A DNA stretch of 64,000 bases from Marisediminitalea lipolytica (GCF_001758465.1 NZ_MJIC01000015.1:558001-622000); one strand, 5' to 3'; shown: positions 34,935 through 43,277, counted from the first letter of the stretch. The notes: generated by a model from the sequence alone, not told the origin. Translations and numbers: made by a program.

Positions 34935-35453
34935 TTAATAGTTCGCTTTACCTTCGGCATCGTTGCCTTCGCGCATTACCAGCACTTTACGGATAAACGA
35001 GCTTACTTTTACGCCGTCCTGGTTAAAGCCAGTGGTGCGAACGGTAACGATGCCCTGATTAGGGCGTGACTTTGATTCACGCTTGTCGATGACTTCTGAC
35101 TCGCAGTACAGGGTGTCGCCAACAAACAGTGGGTGGGTCATGTTGATGTCGTCCCAGCCCAGGTTAGCAATGGCTTTTTGCGATACGTCACTCACGCTCA
35201 TGCCTACCATCAGTGCCACCGTGAAGGGGCTGGCAACAATACACTTACCGAATTCAGAGTGCTTGGCGTACTCTTTATCAAAGTGCATTGGGTGAGTGTT
35301 CATGGTCAGCAGGGTGAACCAGGTGTTGTCAGTTTCGGTAATGGTACGACCCGGACGGTGCTCGTAGATATCACCTACTTTAAAATCTTCCAGGTAGCGA
35401 CCAAAGGTTTCGCGGTAACGGTTTTCGCCAACTTGTTTCGAGCCTTGTGACAT
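34935..35453 (-). CDS. MaoC-family enoyl-CoA hydratase (mesaconyl/itaconyl-CoA hydratase-like)
   Basis: A 172-residue hot-dog protein of the MaoC group. The active-site region reads TNTHPMHFDKEYAKHSEFG-like, with Asn/His-Pro-x-H-x-D near residues 52-58, then CIVASPFTVALMVGMSVSD and HPLFVGDTLYCESEVIDKRE. It should hydrate a trans-2-enoyl-CoA. The neighbours, a CitE-like lyase upstream and a CoA-transferase downstream, make up the set that turns itaconyl-, mesaconyl- or similar CoA esters into malyl-type CoA esters. It is 48 bases from the CitE gene. Substrate assigned from context only. Confidence 0.85.
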   Translation of the reverse strand: MSQGSKQVGENRYRETFGRYLEDFKVGDIYEHRPGRTITETDNTWFTLLTMNTHPMHFDKEYAKHSEFGKCIVASPFTVALMVGMSVSDVSQKAIANLGWDDINMTHPLFVGDTLYCESEVIDKRESKSRPNQGIVTVRTTGFNQDGVKVSSFIRKVLVMREGNDAEGKANY

Positions 35454-35501
35454 GGTTAATTCTCCAATTCTTTAATAGCTATTCGGATGTGCGCTACTGC
35501 G

Positions 35502-36335
35502 TTACAGCCCGAGTTTTTCTGCGATACCGACGGTGCGTTCGGCGGCCAGTACCAAGGGCAGATCAATCATTCTGCCGTCTACCAGCAGCGCGCCACCGTT
35601 ACAGTGCTTATAAGCAGCAACGATTTTGCGGGCCCTTGCGATATCGCTGGTTGAGGGGGTAAAACTGTTATTAATAATGCCCACCTGATTAGGGTGGATG
35701 GCTGACTTACAGGTGAACCCGAGCGCTTTTACGCGCAGGCTTTCTGCGGCCAGGCCTTCGTCGTTACGAACATCGAGGTAGGGCACATCGATGAGTTCCA
35801 GTTGCTGACTGGCCGCGGCAACGGCCAGCTGACAACGGGAAAAATACATTGGCTCCCAGTCCAGGGTGGTGCCCAGCTCGGCAGATAAATCACCGCCGCC
35901 AAACATCAGCGCTACCAGGCGTTTACTGGCTTTGGCAATTGCCATTGCATTGCCCACACCTTCGGCCGATTCAATCAGCGCAATCAGTTCAACAGACTTG
36001 TGTGCCAGCGCCTGATCGATAATTTGTACATCCACATCGGTGGCCACTTTCGGCAACATGAGGGTAAGTGCAGGCAAATCGTCGCGGGCGATAATGGCAG
36101 CGATATCTTCAAAACCGTATGGCGTGCGCGGTGAATTCACCCGCAATACTAAAGATGCCGGGTTGTCAGAGGCGGCGATATAATCCAGCGCTGCCTGACG
36201 GGCACCGGCTTTTTCGTCCGGTAAGCAGGCGTCTTCCAAATCGATGCAGATTACATCCGCACCGCTGGCCAGCGCTTTATCAAAGCGCTCGGGGCGGGTA
36301 CCGGGTACAAACAATAGCGAACGGCGTGAGCTCAT
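35502..36335 (-). CDS. CitE/HpcH-family malyl-type CoA lyase
   Basis: A 277-residue HpcH/HpaI aldolase fold protein. It has RRSLLFVPGTRPERFDKAL, VICIDLEDACLPDEK (Mg region), LVLRVNSPRTPYG (Arg for CoA/substrate), ALIESAEGVGNAM (metal Glu), MFGGGDLSAELGTTL (metal Asp) and SAIHPNQVGIIN. This is the pattern of citramalyl-, beta-methylmalyl- and malyl-CoA lyases, which split a hydroxyacyl-CoA into pyruvate or glyoxylate and an acyl-CoA. GGAGG lies before the ATG, 2 bases after the deacetylase-fold gene. With the MaoC and CoA-transferase genes it forms a C5-type branched diacid module (inference). Confidence 0.88.
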   Translation of the reverse strand: MSSRRSLLFVPGTRPERFDKALASGADVICIDLEDACLPDEKAGARQAALDYIAASDNPASLVLRVNSPRTPYGFEDIAAIIARDDLPALTLMLPKVATDVDVQIIDQALAHKSVELIALIESAEGVGNAMAIAKASKRLVALMFGGGDLSAELGTTLDWEPMYFSRCQLAVAAASQQLELIDVPYLDVRNDEGLAAESLRVKALGFTCKSAIHPNQVGIINNSFTPSTSDIARARKIVAAYKHCNGGALLVDGRMIDLPLVLAAERTVGIAEKLGL

Positions 36336-36337
36336 AG

Positions 36338-37249
36338 TTATGCCTCCTGCGCCAGTTCTTGCTTGTCACGCAAAGAGAGCGTGACTTGCTTATCCGGATG
36401 CTGCTCAGCAAAGGTCTCGGCAATCTGTAAACGGGTGGCAAACCATACGCCCGGCTTGGATGAGACATGCTCAAGGAACTTTTCCAGCGCGCCAATGCGG
36501 CCGGGACGACCGATAATGCGCAGGTGCAGGCCTAAACTCATCATACGGGTTTGCTCTGCGCCTTCTTCGTACAGCACATCAAAGCTGTCTTTGGCGTATT
36601 CCAGCCACTCAGAAGGTGAGTGGGCCGGGTCGGTCCAGAATTTCATATCATTGCTGTCGATAGCGTAAGGCACGATCACCATTGGCTCTTCGCTACCCGG
36701 CACGCGGCCCCAGAATGGCTCATCACGGGACACATCATCCATGTGATAGCTAAAGCCTTCTTCCTGTAACAGGCGGCGGGTATGCTCGGTATGCAGGTAG
36801 CGGGATAACCAGCCTTTCGGGCGCATACCGGTGGTCAGCAACATGCTGTCGCTGGCCTTTTGAATTTGCTCGCGTTCTTTGGCTTCATCCAGCATAAACT
36901 GGTGCTTCCAGCGATAGCCGTGTGAGCACACTTCGTGGCCTTCTTCGCTGATCACTTTAGCGATCTGTGGGGCACGCTCCAGCGCTACAGCCGCAGCGGT
37001 AAAGGTGGCCGCAATGTTGTACTTTTTCAGTAAACGGTGAATACGCGGCCAGCCTTCGTTAATGCCGTACTCGTAGTTCGACTCGTTCATATGCACGCGC
37101 ATGGGCTTTTTAATCGCCAGACCCAGCTCATCCACCAACTCCGGGCCTTTGTCGCCATCCAGGATATTGCTCTCGGAACCTTCTTCCACGTTAACCACGA
37201 TGGAAAGGGCGAGGCGGGCATCATCAGGCCATAGGGTTGTTTTACTCAT
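36338..37249 (-). CDS. Polysaccharide-deacetylase-fold cyclic amide hydrolase (PuuE/imidase-like)
   Basis: A 303-residue NodB-fold protein. LALSIVVNVEEGSES matches the N-x-E-E-G-x-E signature of PuuE-type allantoinases, which open cyclic amides rather than deacetylating sugars. Further blocks are NYEYGINEGWPRIHRLLKKY, ATFTAAAVALERAP, EVCSHGYRWKHQ and RMMSLGLHLRIIGRPGRIGAL. It is one of three members here (also 39289 and 40233) and is second-to-third in an operon with an SDR and a CitE lyase. Likely opens a ring amide or imide in the pathway. The allantoin role itself is unlikely given the neighbours. Confidence 0.8.
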   Translation of the reverse strand: MSKTTLWPDDARLALSIVVNVEEGSESNILDGDKGPELVDELGLAIKKPMRVHMNESNYEYGINEGWPRIHRLLKKYNIAATFTAAAVALERAPQIAKVISEEGHEVCSHGYRWKHQFMLDEAKEREQIQKASDSMLLTTGMRPKGWLSRYLHTEHTRRLLQEEGFSYHMDDVSRDEPFWGRVPGSEEPMVIVPYAIDSNDMKFWTDPAHSPSEWLEYAKDSFDVLYEEGAEQTRMMSLGLHLRIIGRPGRIGALEKFLEHVSSKPGVWFATRLQIAETFAEQHPDKQVTLSLRDKQELAQEA

Positions 37250-37275
37250 GGGGGGTTACTCCGCTGCGCGTTAAC

Positions 37276-38106
37276 TTAGTGATACTCTTCGCCACCGGAC
37301 ACATTCATGCATTCGCCGGTAACGTAAACAGATTGCTCAGAGCTTAAAAAAGCGCAGGCTTTGGCGGTATCTTCCTGTAAACCAGGACGACCCAGCGGAA
37401 TACGTGCGCGCATGTCTGCCATGTATTTATCCATATCACCACCGGCAAAACGCTGGTTCTGCCAGGCACCTAAGCCCGTGGTAACGTGGTTGGGGCATAC
37501 CGCATTGACGTTAACGCCATGGGGGCCGAGTTCTTTGGCGGCTACGCGGGTTAATCCCACCACGCCATGTTTAGAGGTGGTGTAAGCACCGGCTTCAGCA
37601 AAAGCGGATTTAGACGCCTGGGAACCGATATTGATAATGCGGCCACTACCCTGGGCCTGCATAATGCGCCCGGCGTGTTTAATGCCTAAGAACACACCGC
37701 GCAGGTTTACGCCTAATACGGTGTCCCATTCTTCGGCTTTGGTATCAACGAGCGCAGTCATTAAATAACCCACACCGGCGTTATTTACCCAGATATCCAG
37801 GCTGCCAAAGGTGTCTTTTGCGGTTTTAGCCAGGGCTTCCACGTCGGATTCTTCCAGCACGTTACACACGGCGGTTTTCACTTCGATTCCGGCTTCACGC
37901 ATCTCGCTGGCAATGGCTTCCATTTCTGCTGAGGTGCCGATGGCATCTTCTGGCAGGTATTCGTTTTTGGCCGCGCCAATGTCGGCCAGCACAATCTTGC
38001 AGCCTTCTTTACCTAAGCGCCACGCGATGGCTTCGCCTAAGCCTTTGCGACGGCCGGAGCCGGTAATTACTGCTACTTTGCCGGCTAAATCTGCATACAT
38101 ACTCAT
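37276..38106 (-). CDS. Short-chain dehydrogenase/reductase
   Basis: A 276-residue classical SDR. It has the dinucleotide loop AVITGSGRRKGLGEAIAWRL, DIWVNNAGVGYLM, catalytic Ser in IINIGSQASKSAF, and Tyr/Lys in AYTTSKHGVVGL. The C-terminus SVYVTGECMNVSGG is typical. A long insert after the nucleotide loop (about residues 42-70) carries an Asp (LADIGAAKNEY), suggesting NAD preference. It should interconvert an alcohol and a ketone in the pathway. It lies second in the leftward operon, 12 bases after the HapK-like gene. Substrate unknown. Confidence 0.9.
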   Translation of the reverse strand: MSMYADLAGKVAVITGSGRRKGLGEAIAWRLGKEGCKIVLADIGAAKNEYLPEDAIGTSAEMEAIASEMREAGIEVKTAVCNVLEESDVEALAKTAKDTFGSLDIWVNNAGVGYLMTALVDTKAEEWDTVLGVNLRGVFLGIKHAGRIMQAQGSGRIINIGSQASKSAFAEAGAYTTSKHGVVGLTRVAAKELGPHGVNVNAVCPNHVTTGLGAWQNQRFAGGDMDKYMADMRARIPLGRPGLQEDTAKACAFLSSEQSVYVTGECMNVSGGEEYH

Positions 38107-38118
38107 GATTCGCCCTGC

Positions 38119-38430
38119 TTAGATAGATTCAGTCAGAATGAACTGCGGGTTATCCGCAAAGGTAACGAACTCAGCAGTAACCTGTTGCATGGCTTCGGTC
38201 GCAGCGTCTTTGCCAAGCTGTTCTAAATCGTTAATTTCCAGTACTTCAATGTACTGGTAAGGCGCATCGCCACCGCCTAACAGGCCGGTTGTGCGCAGAA
38301 CCTCAAACTTGTCTACGGAAGGCAGTTTGCTGGCGGTAGGCAGATCGGTGGTTTTCGCCCAGTTTTCGTAGGCGTCTTTATCCGCATCCTCGCGCAGATT
38401 AAACAACACAATTATTGTGGTCATTGTCAC
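38119..38430 (-). CDS. HapK/REDY-like small dimeric alpha-beta barrel protein
   Basis: A 103-residue protein: VLFNLREDADKDAYENWAKT, SVDKFEVLRTTGLLGG, PYQYIEVLEIND, then an acidic helix and FVTFADNPQFILTE. This resembles the REDY-like/HapK group (ferredoxin-fold dimeric alpha-beta barrel), whose namesakes occur in prodiginine pigment clusters. Members may bind small aromatic or pyrrolic ligands, but no general reaction is established. It is the first gene of the leftward catabolic operon, downstream of site E. The family call comes from memory of the motif, not a search. Confidence 0.6.
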   Translation of the reverse strand: MTMTTIIVLFNLREDADKDAYENWAKTTDLPTASKLPSVDKFEVLRTTGLLGGGDAPYQYIEVLEINDLEQLGKDAATEAMQQVTAEFVTFADNPQFILTESI

Positions 38431-38492
38431 TCTCCCGTGTAAGCTGCCATCAATGGCAATTTAAGTTAAGTTGGCTTTATCTTAGATTCTGT

Positions 38493-38512
38493 ATGAATGA
38501 TATGTCAATATA
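38493..38512. promoter_or_regulatory. Palindromic operator candidate, site E
   Basis: ATGAATG-ATATGT-CAATATA in the 169-bp gap between the two divergent core operons (starts 38430 and 38600). Its reverse complement contains TATATTGACATA, identical to the left part of site B. One regulator here could control both core operons at once. Confidence 0.55.
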
Positions 38513-38599
38513 ACAATTGCTATTTGAGTGATATTTGTCTTATAGTTATGTCGTTAGTTTTTTATCTGCGTTTGAATCTGTCCATACCGAGGAGTCACA

Positions 38600-39277
38600 A
38601 TGGAGCTTTCTAATAAAACCGCCCGCGAACTGTACGCTGAAGTAAAAGCCAATCCGGCTCGAAAGCGCTTTGGCTTTGGTAATAAAGCGATTCTGGTCAA
38701 CATTGACCTGCAAAAGGCGTACACCCGGACAGATCTGTTTAAGACCGCCTACGAAACCGACCCGCGCCAGCTGGAATACGTTAATACCCTGGCTGCGAAG
38801 TTTCGTGAACTGAACTGGCCGGTGGTGTGGACCCACGTGGCCTACATGGAATCCGGCGAAGATGCTGGCATTTGGGGCACCCGTACTGATACGCCGGACA
38901 GCCTGCAAAACATTAAATTTGGCAGCGAGCGTTCAGAGCTGGACGACCGTTTAGTGGTGGATCGCGAAAAAGACGTGTTCTACTGCAAAAAAATGCCGTC
39001 GCCGTTTTTTGAAACCCAGCTGCAAAGCTTATGTGTATGGCATCAGGTAGATACCGTTATTTTAACCGGTGGCTCAACCTCGGGCTGTATCCGCGCCGCC
39101 GCTGTAGACAGTTTATCCCGCGGCTACCGCACCATTGTGCCGGAAGAGTGTGTAGCGGATAAGCACGAGAGTTATCACTTTGCCAACCTCACCGATCTGT
39201 CGCTCAAATACGCTGACGTACTGGATGTGCAGGAAGTGTTTGAATATTTAGATGGTCAAAAAGACGGCCAGAAGTAA
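38600..39277 (+). CDS. Isochorismatase-family amidohydrolase
   Basis: A 225-residue cysteine hydrolase with the family triad: Asp36 in ILVNIDLQKAY, Lys130 in YCKKMPSPFF and Cys163 in LTGGSTSGCIRAAAVDS. N-carbamoylsarcosine amidase and maleamate amidase belong here; both release ammonia from an acid amide. It is the first gene of the rightward core operon, ahead of two imidase-like genes and the LeuC/LeuD-like hydratase, so it could turn a half-amide of a branched unsaturated diacid into the diacid. A GAGGAG ribosome binding site precedes the ATG. A relative lies at 62669. Confidence 0.85.
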   Translation: MELSNKTARELYAEVKANPARKRFGFGNKAILVNIDLQKAYTRTDLFKTAYETDPRQLEYVNTLAAKFRELNWPVVWTHVAYMESGEDAGIWGTRTDTPDSLQNIKFGSERSELDDRLVVDREKDVFYCKKMPSPFFETQLQSLCVWHQVDTVILTGGSTSGCIRAAAVDSLSRGYRTIVPEECVADKHESYHFANLTDLSLKYADVLDVQEVFEYLDGQKDGQK

Positions 39278-39288
39278 GGAGCCATATT

Positions 39289-40236
39289 ATGAAAACCGAT
39301 CCCGGTTATTACGATTACTGGCCCTATCATGACCGGCCAAAAATTACCTGGCCCAACGGCGCGAAAGTAGCCTTTTGGGTAGCACCCAACATTGAATTTT
39401 ACGAACTGGATCCGCCGGCTAATCCGCACCGCAAAGCCTGGCCTGGCCCTTATCCGTCGATTGCCGGTTACGGTATCCGTGATTACGGTAACCGCGTTGG
39501 CCATATGCGCCAGATGAAGCTGCTGGAAAAATACGGCATTCGTGGCTCTATTTCGTTGTCTACTGCGCTGTGTGATCACCACCCGGAAATCATCGAGCTG
39601 TGTAAAGAGCGCGACTGGGAGTTTTTCAGTCATGGCATTTATAACACGCGTTATACCTACGGCATGAGTGCCGAGCAGGAGCGCGAGATGATCCGCGACT
39701 CCATCGAAACGATTTATAAACATACCGGCCAGAAATGCGCGGGCTACTTAGCGCCGGCGCTATCCCACAGCGACGATACCATCGATCTATTTGCCGAAGT
39801 GGGCACCGAACTGTTTGGTGATGACGCCGGTTTTTATACTTGTGATTTATTCCACGACGACCAGCCAACGCCAATTCATACCCGTTCGGGCAAGAAGTTT
39901 GTATCGATTCCCTATTCACTGGAAATGAACGACACCATTGCCTACGTGGTAAATAAGGTAGAGCCGCGTCAGTACGGCAAAATGATTAAAGCCAACTTCG
40001 ACCGCTTGTTAGAAGAGGGCGCAGAAAGCGGCACCATTATGTGTATTCCTACTCACAACTATCAGGTGAGCTGCCCGCACCGCATGAAAGCCTTTGAAGA
40101 AGCGCTGGAATACATTACCGGTCATTCCGATGTGTGGGTAACCACCGGCCGCGAAATTGCCAGCCACTTTATTGAAAATCAGTACGATACAGCCGTTGCT
40201 GACATCGCCGCCAAACAAGGGGGGATGAAAAAATGA
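39289..40236 (+). CDS. Polysaccharide-deacetylase-fold cyclic amide/imide hydrolase, copy 1
   Basis: A 315-residue NodB-fold protein: AFWVAPNIEFYELDPP, IRDYGNRVGHMRQMKLLEKY, SISLSTALCDHHPEI, EFFSHGIYNTRYTYG, GYLAPALSHSDD and IMCIPTHNYQVSCPHRM. YGNRVGH and the overall order match its downstream neighbour, and both relate to the PuuE-type allantoinase/cyclic imidase group. The classical zinc-ligand Asp-Asp and His-x3-His pattern of chitin deacetylases is not evident. It follows the amidase by 11 bases with AAGGAG ahead and overlaps the next gene (ATGA). A ring-opening hydrolase is the likely role. Confidence 0.8.
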   Translation: MKTDPGYYDYWPYHDRPKITWPNGAKVAFWVAPNIEFYELDPPANPHRKAWPGPYPSIAGYGIRDYGNRVGHMRQMKLLEKYGIRGSISLSTALCDHHPEIIELCKERDWEFFSHGIYNTRYTYGMSAEQEREMIRDSIETIYKHTGQKCAGYLAPALSHSDDTIDLFAEVGTELFGDDAGFYTCDLFHDDQPTPIHTRSGKKFVSIPYSLEMNDTIAYVVNKVEPRQYGKMIKANFDRLLEEGAESGTIMCIPTHNYQVSCPHRMKAFEEALEYITGHSDVWVTTGREIASHFIENQYDTAVADIAAKQGGMKK

Positions 40237-41168
40237 GTCTGGATAAATCCTATCTTGAATACCCGCAGCGCAGCTACGGCATGGATCACGAGTTGTACGA
40301 CTGGTCGATGCTGACAGACCGCCCGGCAATAAGCTGGCCGGATGGCAAAAAGCTGGCCTTATGGGTAAACCTGAACATCGACTTCTTTCCGCTTAATCAG
40401 CGTAGCAACCCAACCGGCGTGCCTGGCGGGATGAAAATGCCGTACCCGGACCTGCGCCATTTCAGCCTGCGCGATTACGGTAACCGCATTGGTATTTACC
40501 GCTTGTTTAAAGCGCTGGATAAGTTTGGCGTTAAACCCACTATCGCCATTAACGGCGTGATGGTTGAACGCGCGCCCTACCTGATGGACATGATCAAAGA
40601 GCGTGGCGACGAAGTACTCGGCCACGGCTGGCAGATGGATATGATTCACCATGGTGAAGTGGCCATTGATGAAGAACGTCAATGGGTAGCCAACAGCTTA
40701 AACACCCTGCGCGAACGTTTTGAGCAACCGGTAACCGGCTGGTTAAGCCCGGGCCGTTTGCAGTCTGCCAATACGCCAACACTGCTCAAAGAGCATGGCG
40801 TTGAGTACATGTGCGACTGGGTAAATGACGATATGCCTTATGCCTTTAACACGGCTGCTGGCGCGATTACCGCCATGCCGCTGTCTAATGAGCTGGACGA
40901 TTTCTTTATTCTTAATAATAACCTGCACAGCGAAGACAGCTACGCAGAGCAGATTATGGATGCCAGCGATTTTCTGCTGAGTGAAGCCAGTGAACAAGGC
41001 GGGCGCTTATTGGCTCTTAATATCCACCCCTGGATGCTGGGCCAGCCGCACCGCATTGGTCAACTAGAGCGCGTACTCGCCCACATTACCAGTCTGGATG
41101 GCGTGTGGAGCGCCAGCGCATCAGACATTCTGACAGTCTGGTCACAGCAGACTCAGCAACAACCCTAA
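40233..41168 (+). CDS. Polysaccharide-deacetylase-fold cyclic amide/imide hydrolase, copy 2
   Basis: A 311-residue paralogue of the preceding protein: LALWVNLNIDFFPLNQ, LRDYGNRIGIYRLFKALDKF, KPTIAINGVMVERAP, EVLGHGWQMDMIHHG, TGWLSPGRLQSANTP and LLALNIHPWMLGQPHRI. The ATGA overlap with copy 1 implies equal synthesis, so the two may form a heteromer or act on different ring intermediates. The motifs GHGWQ and IHPW are the likely active-site His regions by analogy to PuuE. A GC-rich hairpin separates it from the LeuC-like gene. Substrate inferred from context only. Confidence 0.8.
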   Translation: MSLDKSYLEYPQRSYGMDHELYDWSMLTDRPAISWPDGKKLALWVNLNIDFFPLNQRSNPTGVPGGMKMPYPDLRHFSLRDYGNRIGIYRLFKALDKFGVKPTIAINGVMVERAPYLMDMIKERGDEVLGHGWQMDMIHHGEVAIDEERQWVANSLNTLRERFEQPVTGWLSPGRLQSANTPTLLKEHGVEYMCDWVNDDMPYAFNTAAGAITAMPLSNELDDFFILNNNLHSEDSYAEQIMDASDFLLSEASEQGGRLLALNIHPWMLGQPHRIGQLERVLAHITSLDGVWSASASDILTVWSQQTQQQP

Positions 41169-41174
41169 CCTGTT

Positions 41175-41194
41175 CGGCAGGCGCGAGCCTGCCG
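41175..41194 (+). other. Intercistronic hairpin before the LeuC-like gene
   Basis: Perfect 8-bp stem CGGCAGGC (41175-41182) / GCCTGCCG (41187-41194) with a GCGA tetraloop and no T run. It more likely protects or tunes the mRNA than terminates it. Confidence 0.5.
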
Positions 41195-41211
41195 CCCTTG
41201 AGAGCAAGATA

Positions 41212-42624
41212 ATGGCTAAAACCCTGTTTGAAAAAATCTGGGATGCCCATCTGGTGAAAGCCTTACCGGATGGCACGTTCCTTATTTATATCGACCGTAT
41301 CTTTTTACACGAACGTACCGGCTCCATTGCGCTACAAAGTTTGGCCGAAGCGGGCCGAAAAGTGCGTCATCCTGAGCGTGTGTTCTGTACCATGGATCAT
41401 ATCGTGGATACCTTTCCCGGCCGTGGTGATGACACCGTCATGCCGTCAGGTAAAAACTTTATCCAGGCCACTCGTAAAGAAGCCAAAGCGGCGGGCATTA
41501 CCTTGTTTGATATCGGTGATGACAGACAGGGCATTGCCCATGTAATCAGCCCGGAAATGGGCATTGTGCAACCGGGTATTACCCTGGTGTGCCCGGATAG
41601 CCATACCTGTACCCAGGGCGCCATGGGCGCAGCCGCCTGGGGCATTGGCTCGTCTGAAGCTGAGCACGCCATGGCCACCCAAACCCTGCGCATCAATAAA
41701 CCTAAACTGATGCGCGTGGTGTTCGAGGGTGAACTGGGTGCAGGCGTTACTGCTAAAGACATGATTTTGCATTTGATTGGTCAGTACGGTGCTAACGGCG
41801 GTGCCGGATACGCCATCGAATTTGCTGGCAGCGCAGTGGAAAACTTATCCATTGAGGGCCGCTTAACCCTGTGCAACATGGCGGTGGAGTTTGCCGCGTT
41901 TACCGGTTTAGTGGCACCGGATCAGAAAACCTATGACTACCTGGAGGGACGCACTTATGCACCAAAAGGTAAAGACTGGGATGAAGCATTAACTTACTGG
42001 CAATCGCTAGTGACCGAGAGCGACGCCGCCTTTGATAAAGAGATTGTCATTAACGCTTCAGACATTGAGCCAACGGTAACCTGGGGAACCAGCCCGCAAC
42101 ACGCCGCCGGGATCAGTCAGTCTGTTCCGGCGCTGGAAAGTTTAGCGTCGGACGATGCCAGAACCGCCGCCCAACGCGCACTGGATTATCAGGGCTTGGC
42201 GAGTGGTGATGCCCTGGCCGGCCTTAAAATCGATAACGCCTTTATTGGCTCATGCACCAATGCGCGTATCGAAGATTTACGCAGCGCGGCCAGCATTCTA
42301 AAAGGCCGCAAAGTGGCTGCCGGTATCAAGGCCATTTGCGTGCCGGGTTCACAGCAGGTGAAAGCCGCTGCCGAGCGCGAAGGGCTGGATAAAATATTTG
42401 AAGCAGCTGGCTTTGAATGGCGCGAAAGCGGCTGCTCTATGTGTTTCTTTGCCGGTGGCGAACACTTCGGTGCCCAGGAGCGAGTGCTATCTACCAGTAA
42501 TCGTAACTTTGAATCCCGCCAGGGGCCGGGTACGCGCACGCACCTGGCCAGCCCGGCAACCGTGGCAGCCAGTGCCATTAATGGCGTCATTACCGATCCA
42601 CGAACCTTTACGGAGGTGAACTAA
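41212..42624 (+). CDS. LeuC-like hydro-lyase large subunit (branched diacid hydratase)
   Basis: A 470-residue aconitase-superfamily protein. The 4Fe-4S Cys ligands are in FIGSCTNARIEDLR (about 345) and ESGCSMCFFAGG (about 405). Active-site blocks are FCTMDHIVDT, CPDSHTCTQGAMG and GIGSSEAEHAMATQTL. The length fits bacterial LeuC, but the N-terminus reads IDRIFLHERTGSIALQSLAE in place of the usual LeuC run, and there is no leuA or leuB nearby. It forms a TAATG overlap with the LeuD-like gene. Citraconate or dimethylmaleate hydratase activity is more likely than leucine synthesis (inference). Confidence 0.88.
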   Translation: MAKTLFEKIWDAHLVKALPDGTFLIYIDRIFLHERTGSIALQSLAEAGRKVRHPERVFCTMDHIVDTFPGRGDDTVMPSGKNFIQATRKEAKAAGITLFDIGDDRQGIAHVISPEMGIVQPGITLVCPDSHTCTQGAMGAAAWGIGSSEAEHAMATQTLRINKPKLMRVVFEGELGAGVTAKDMILHLIGQYGANGGAGYAIEFAGSAVENLSIEGRLTLCNMAVEFAAFTGLVAPDQKTYDYLEGRTYAPKGKDWDEALTYWQSLVTESDAAFDKEIVINASDIEPTVTWGTSPQHAAGISQSVPALESLASDDARTAAQRALDYQGLASGDALAGLKIDNAFIGSCTNARIEDLRSAASILKGRKVAAGIKAICVPGSQQVKAAAEREGLDKIFEAAGFEWRESGCSMCFFAGGEHFGAQERVLSTSNRNFESRQGPGTRTHLASPATVAASAINGVITDPRTFTEVN

Positions 42625-43238
42625 TGGACCCGTTTATTCGCCATACCGGCGTAAGTGCGCCACTGCTGCGCATTAATATCGATACTGATGCCATTATCCC
42701 CAGCCGCGAAATGCGCCTGGTATCTAAAAAAGGGCTGGGTGAGGGCCTGTTTGCCAGTTGGCGTTATGTGTTGCCAGACTCCCGGGAGCCCAATCCGGAT
42801 TTTGTACTGAACAAACCGGAGTACGCTAATACCACTATTATTCTTGGCGGTAACAATTTTGGTTGCGGCTCATCGCGGGAACATGCGGTGTGGGCGCTGG
42901 CCGAATACGGTATTCGCGCGATCATCGCGCCGGGCTTTGGCGCTATTTTCTACCAGAACTGTGTGCGCAATGGCATTTTGCCAGTGGTATTGGATAACGA
43001 AACGGTGCAGTCGCTGGCCGCCGAAGTAGAAGAGAACCCACAGGTGCATCAGCTGACTATCGACCTTGAGCAGCAAACCGTGACCAGTTTCTCTGGCGCG
43101 CAGGCTAAGTTTGAGATTGAAGCAGGCCACAAAGAAATGCTGTTAAAAGGCCTCGACAGCATTGGCTTAACCCTGACATTTGAAGACGACATCAGCCGTT
43201 TTGAACAGGCAGATGGCGCAAAGCGTCACTGGTTATAG
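42624..43238 (+). CDS. LeuD-like hydro-lyase small subunit
   Basis: A 204-residue aconitase swivel-domain protein: LLRINIDTDAIIPSREM, then NTTIILGGNNFGCGSSREHAVWAL (substrate-binding loop, about 70-92), IRAIIAPGFGAIFYQNCVRNGILPVVL. It is coupled to the large subunit and should pair with it as a heterodimer around the Fe-S cluster. Residues near 30-40 set specificity between isopropylmalate-type and other substrates (known for the family); here they read MRLVSKKGLG. Last gene of the rightward core operon, followed by a hairpin at 43245. Confidence 0.88.
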   Translation: MDPFIRHTGVSAPLLRINIDTDAIIPSREMRLVSKKGLGEGLFASWRYVLPDSREPNPDFVLNKPEYANTTIILGGNNFGCGSSREHAVWALAEYGIRAIIAPGFGAIFYQNCVRNGILPVVLDNETVQSLAAEVEENPQVHQLTIDLEQQTVTSFSGAQAKFEIEAGHKEMLLKGLDSIGLTLTFEDDISRFEQADGAKRHWL

Positions 43239-43244
43239 ATGTTT

Positions 43245-43277
43245 TCAGCGTTTCAGGTGGTTTGCCGGAAACGCTGA
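43245..43277. terminator. Hairpin after the LeuD-like gene
   Basis: Perfect 10-bp stem TCAGCGTTTC (43245-43254) / GAAACGCTGA (43268-43277) just past the LeuD-like stop. No strong T run, so it is a possible terminator for the rightward core operon. Confidence 0.5.

Noticed and set aside
38600..40236. Reading the operon start as purine (allantoin) degradation
   Set aside because: PuuE-like proteins and an isochorismatase-family amidase could suggest it, but urate oxidase, allantoicase and ureidoglycolate genes are absent and the neighbours are hydratases and CoA lyases.
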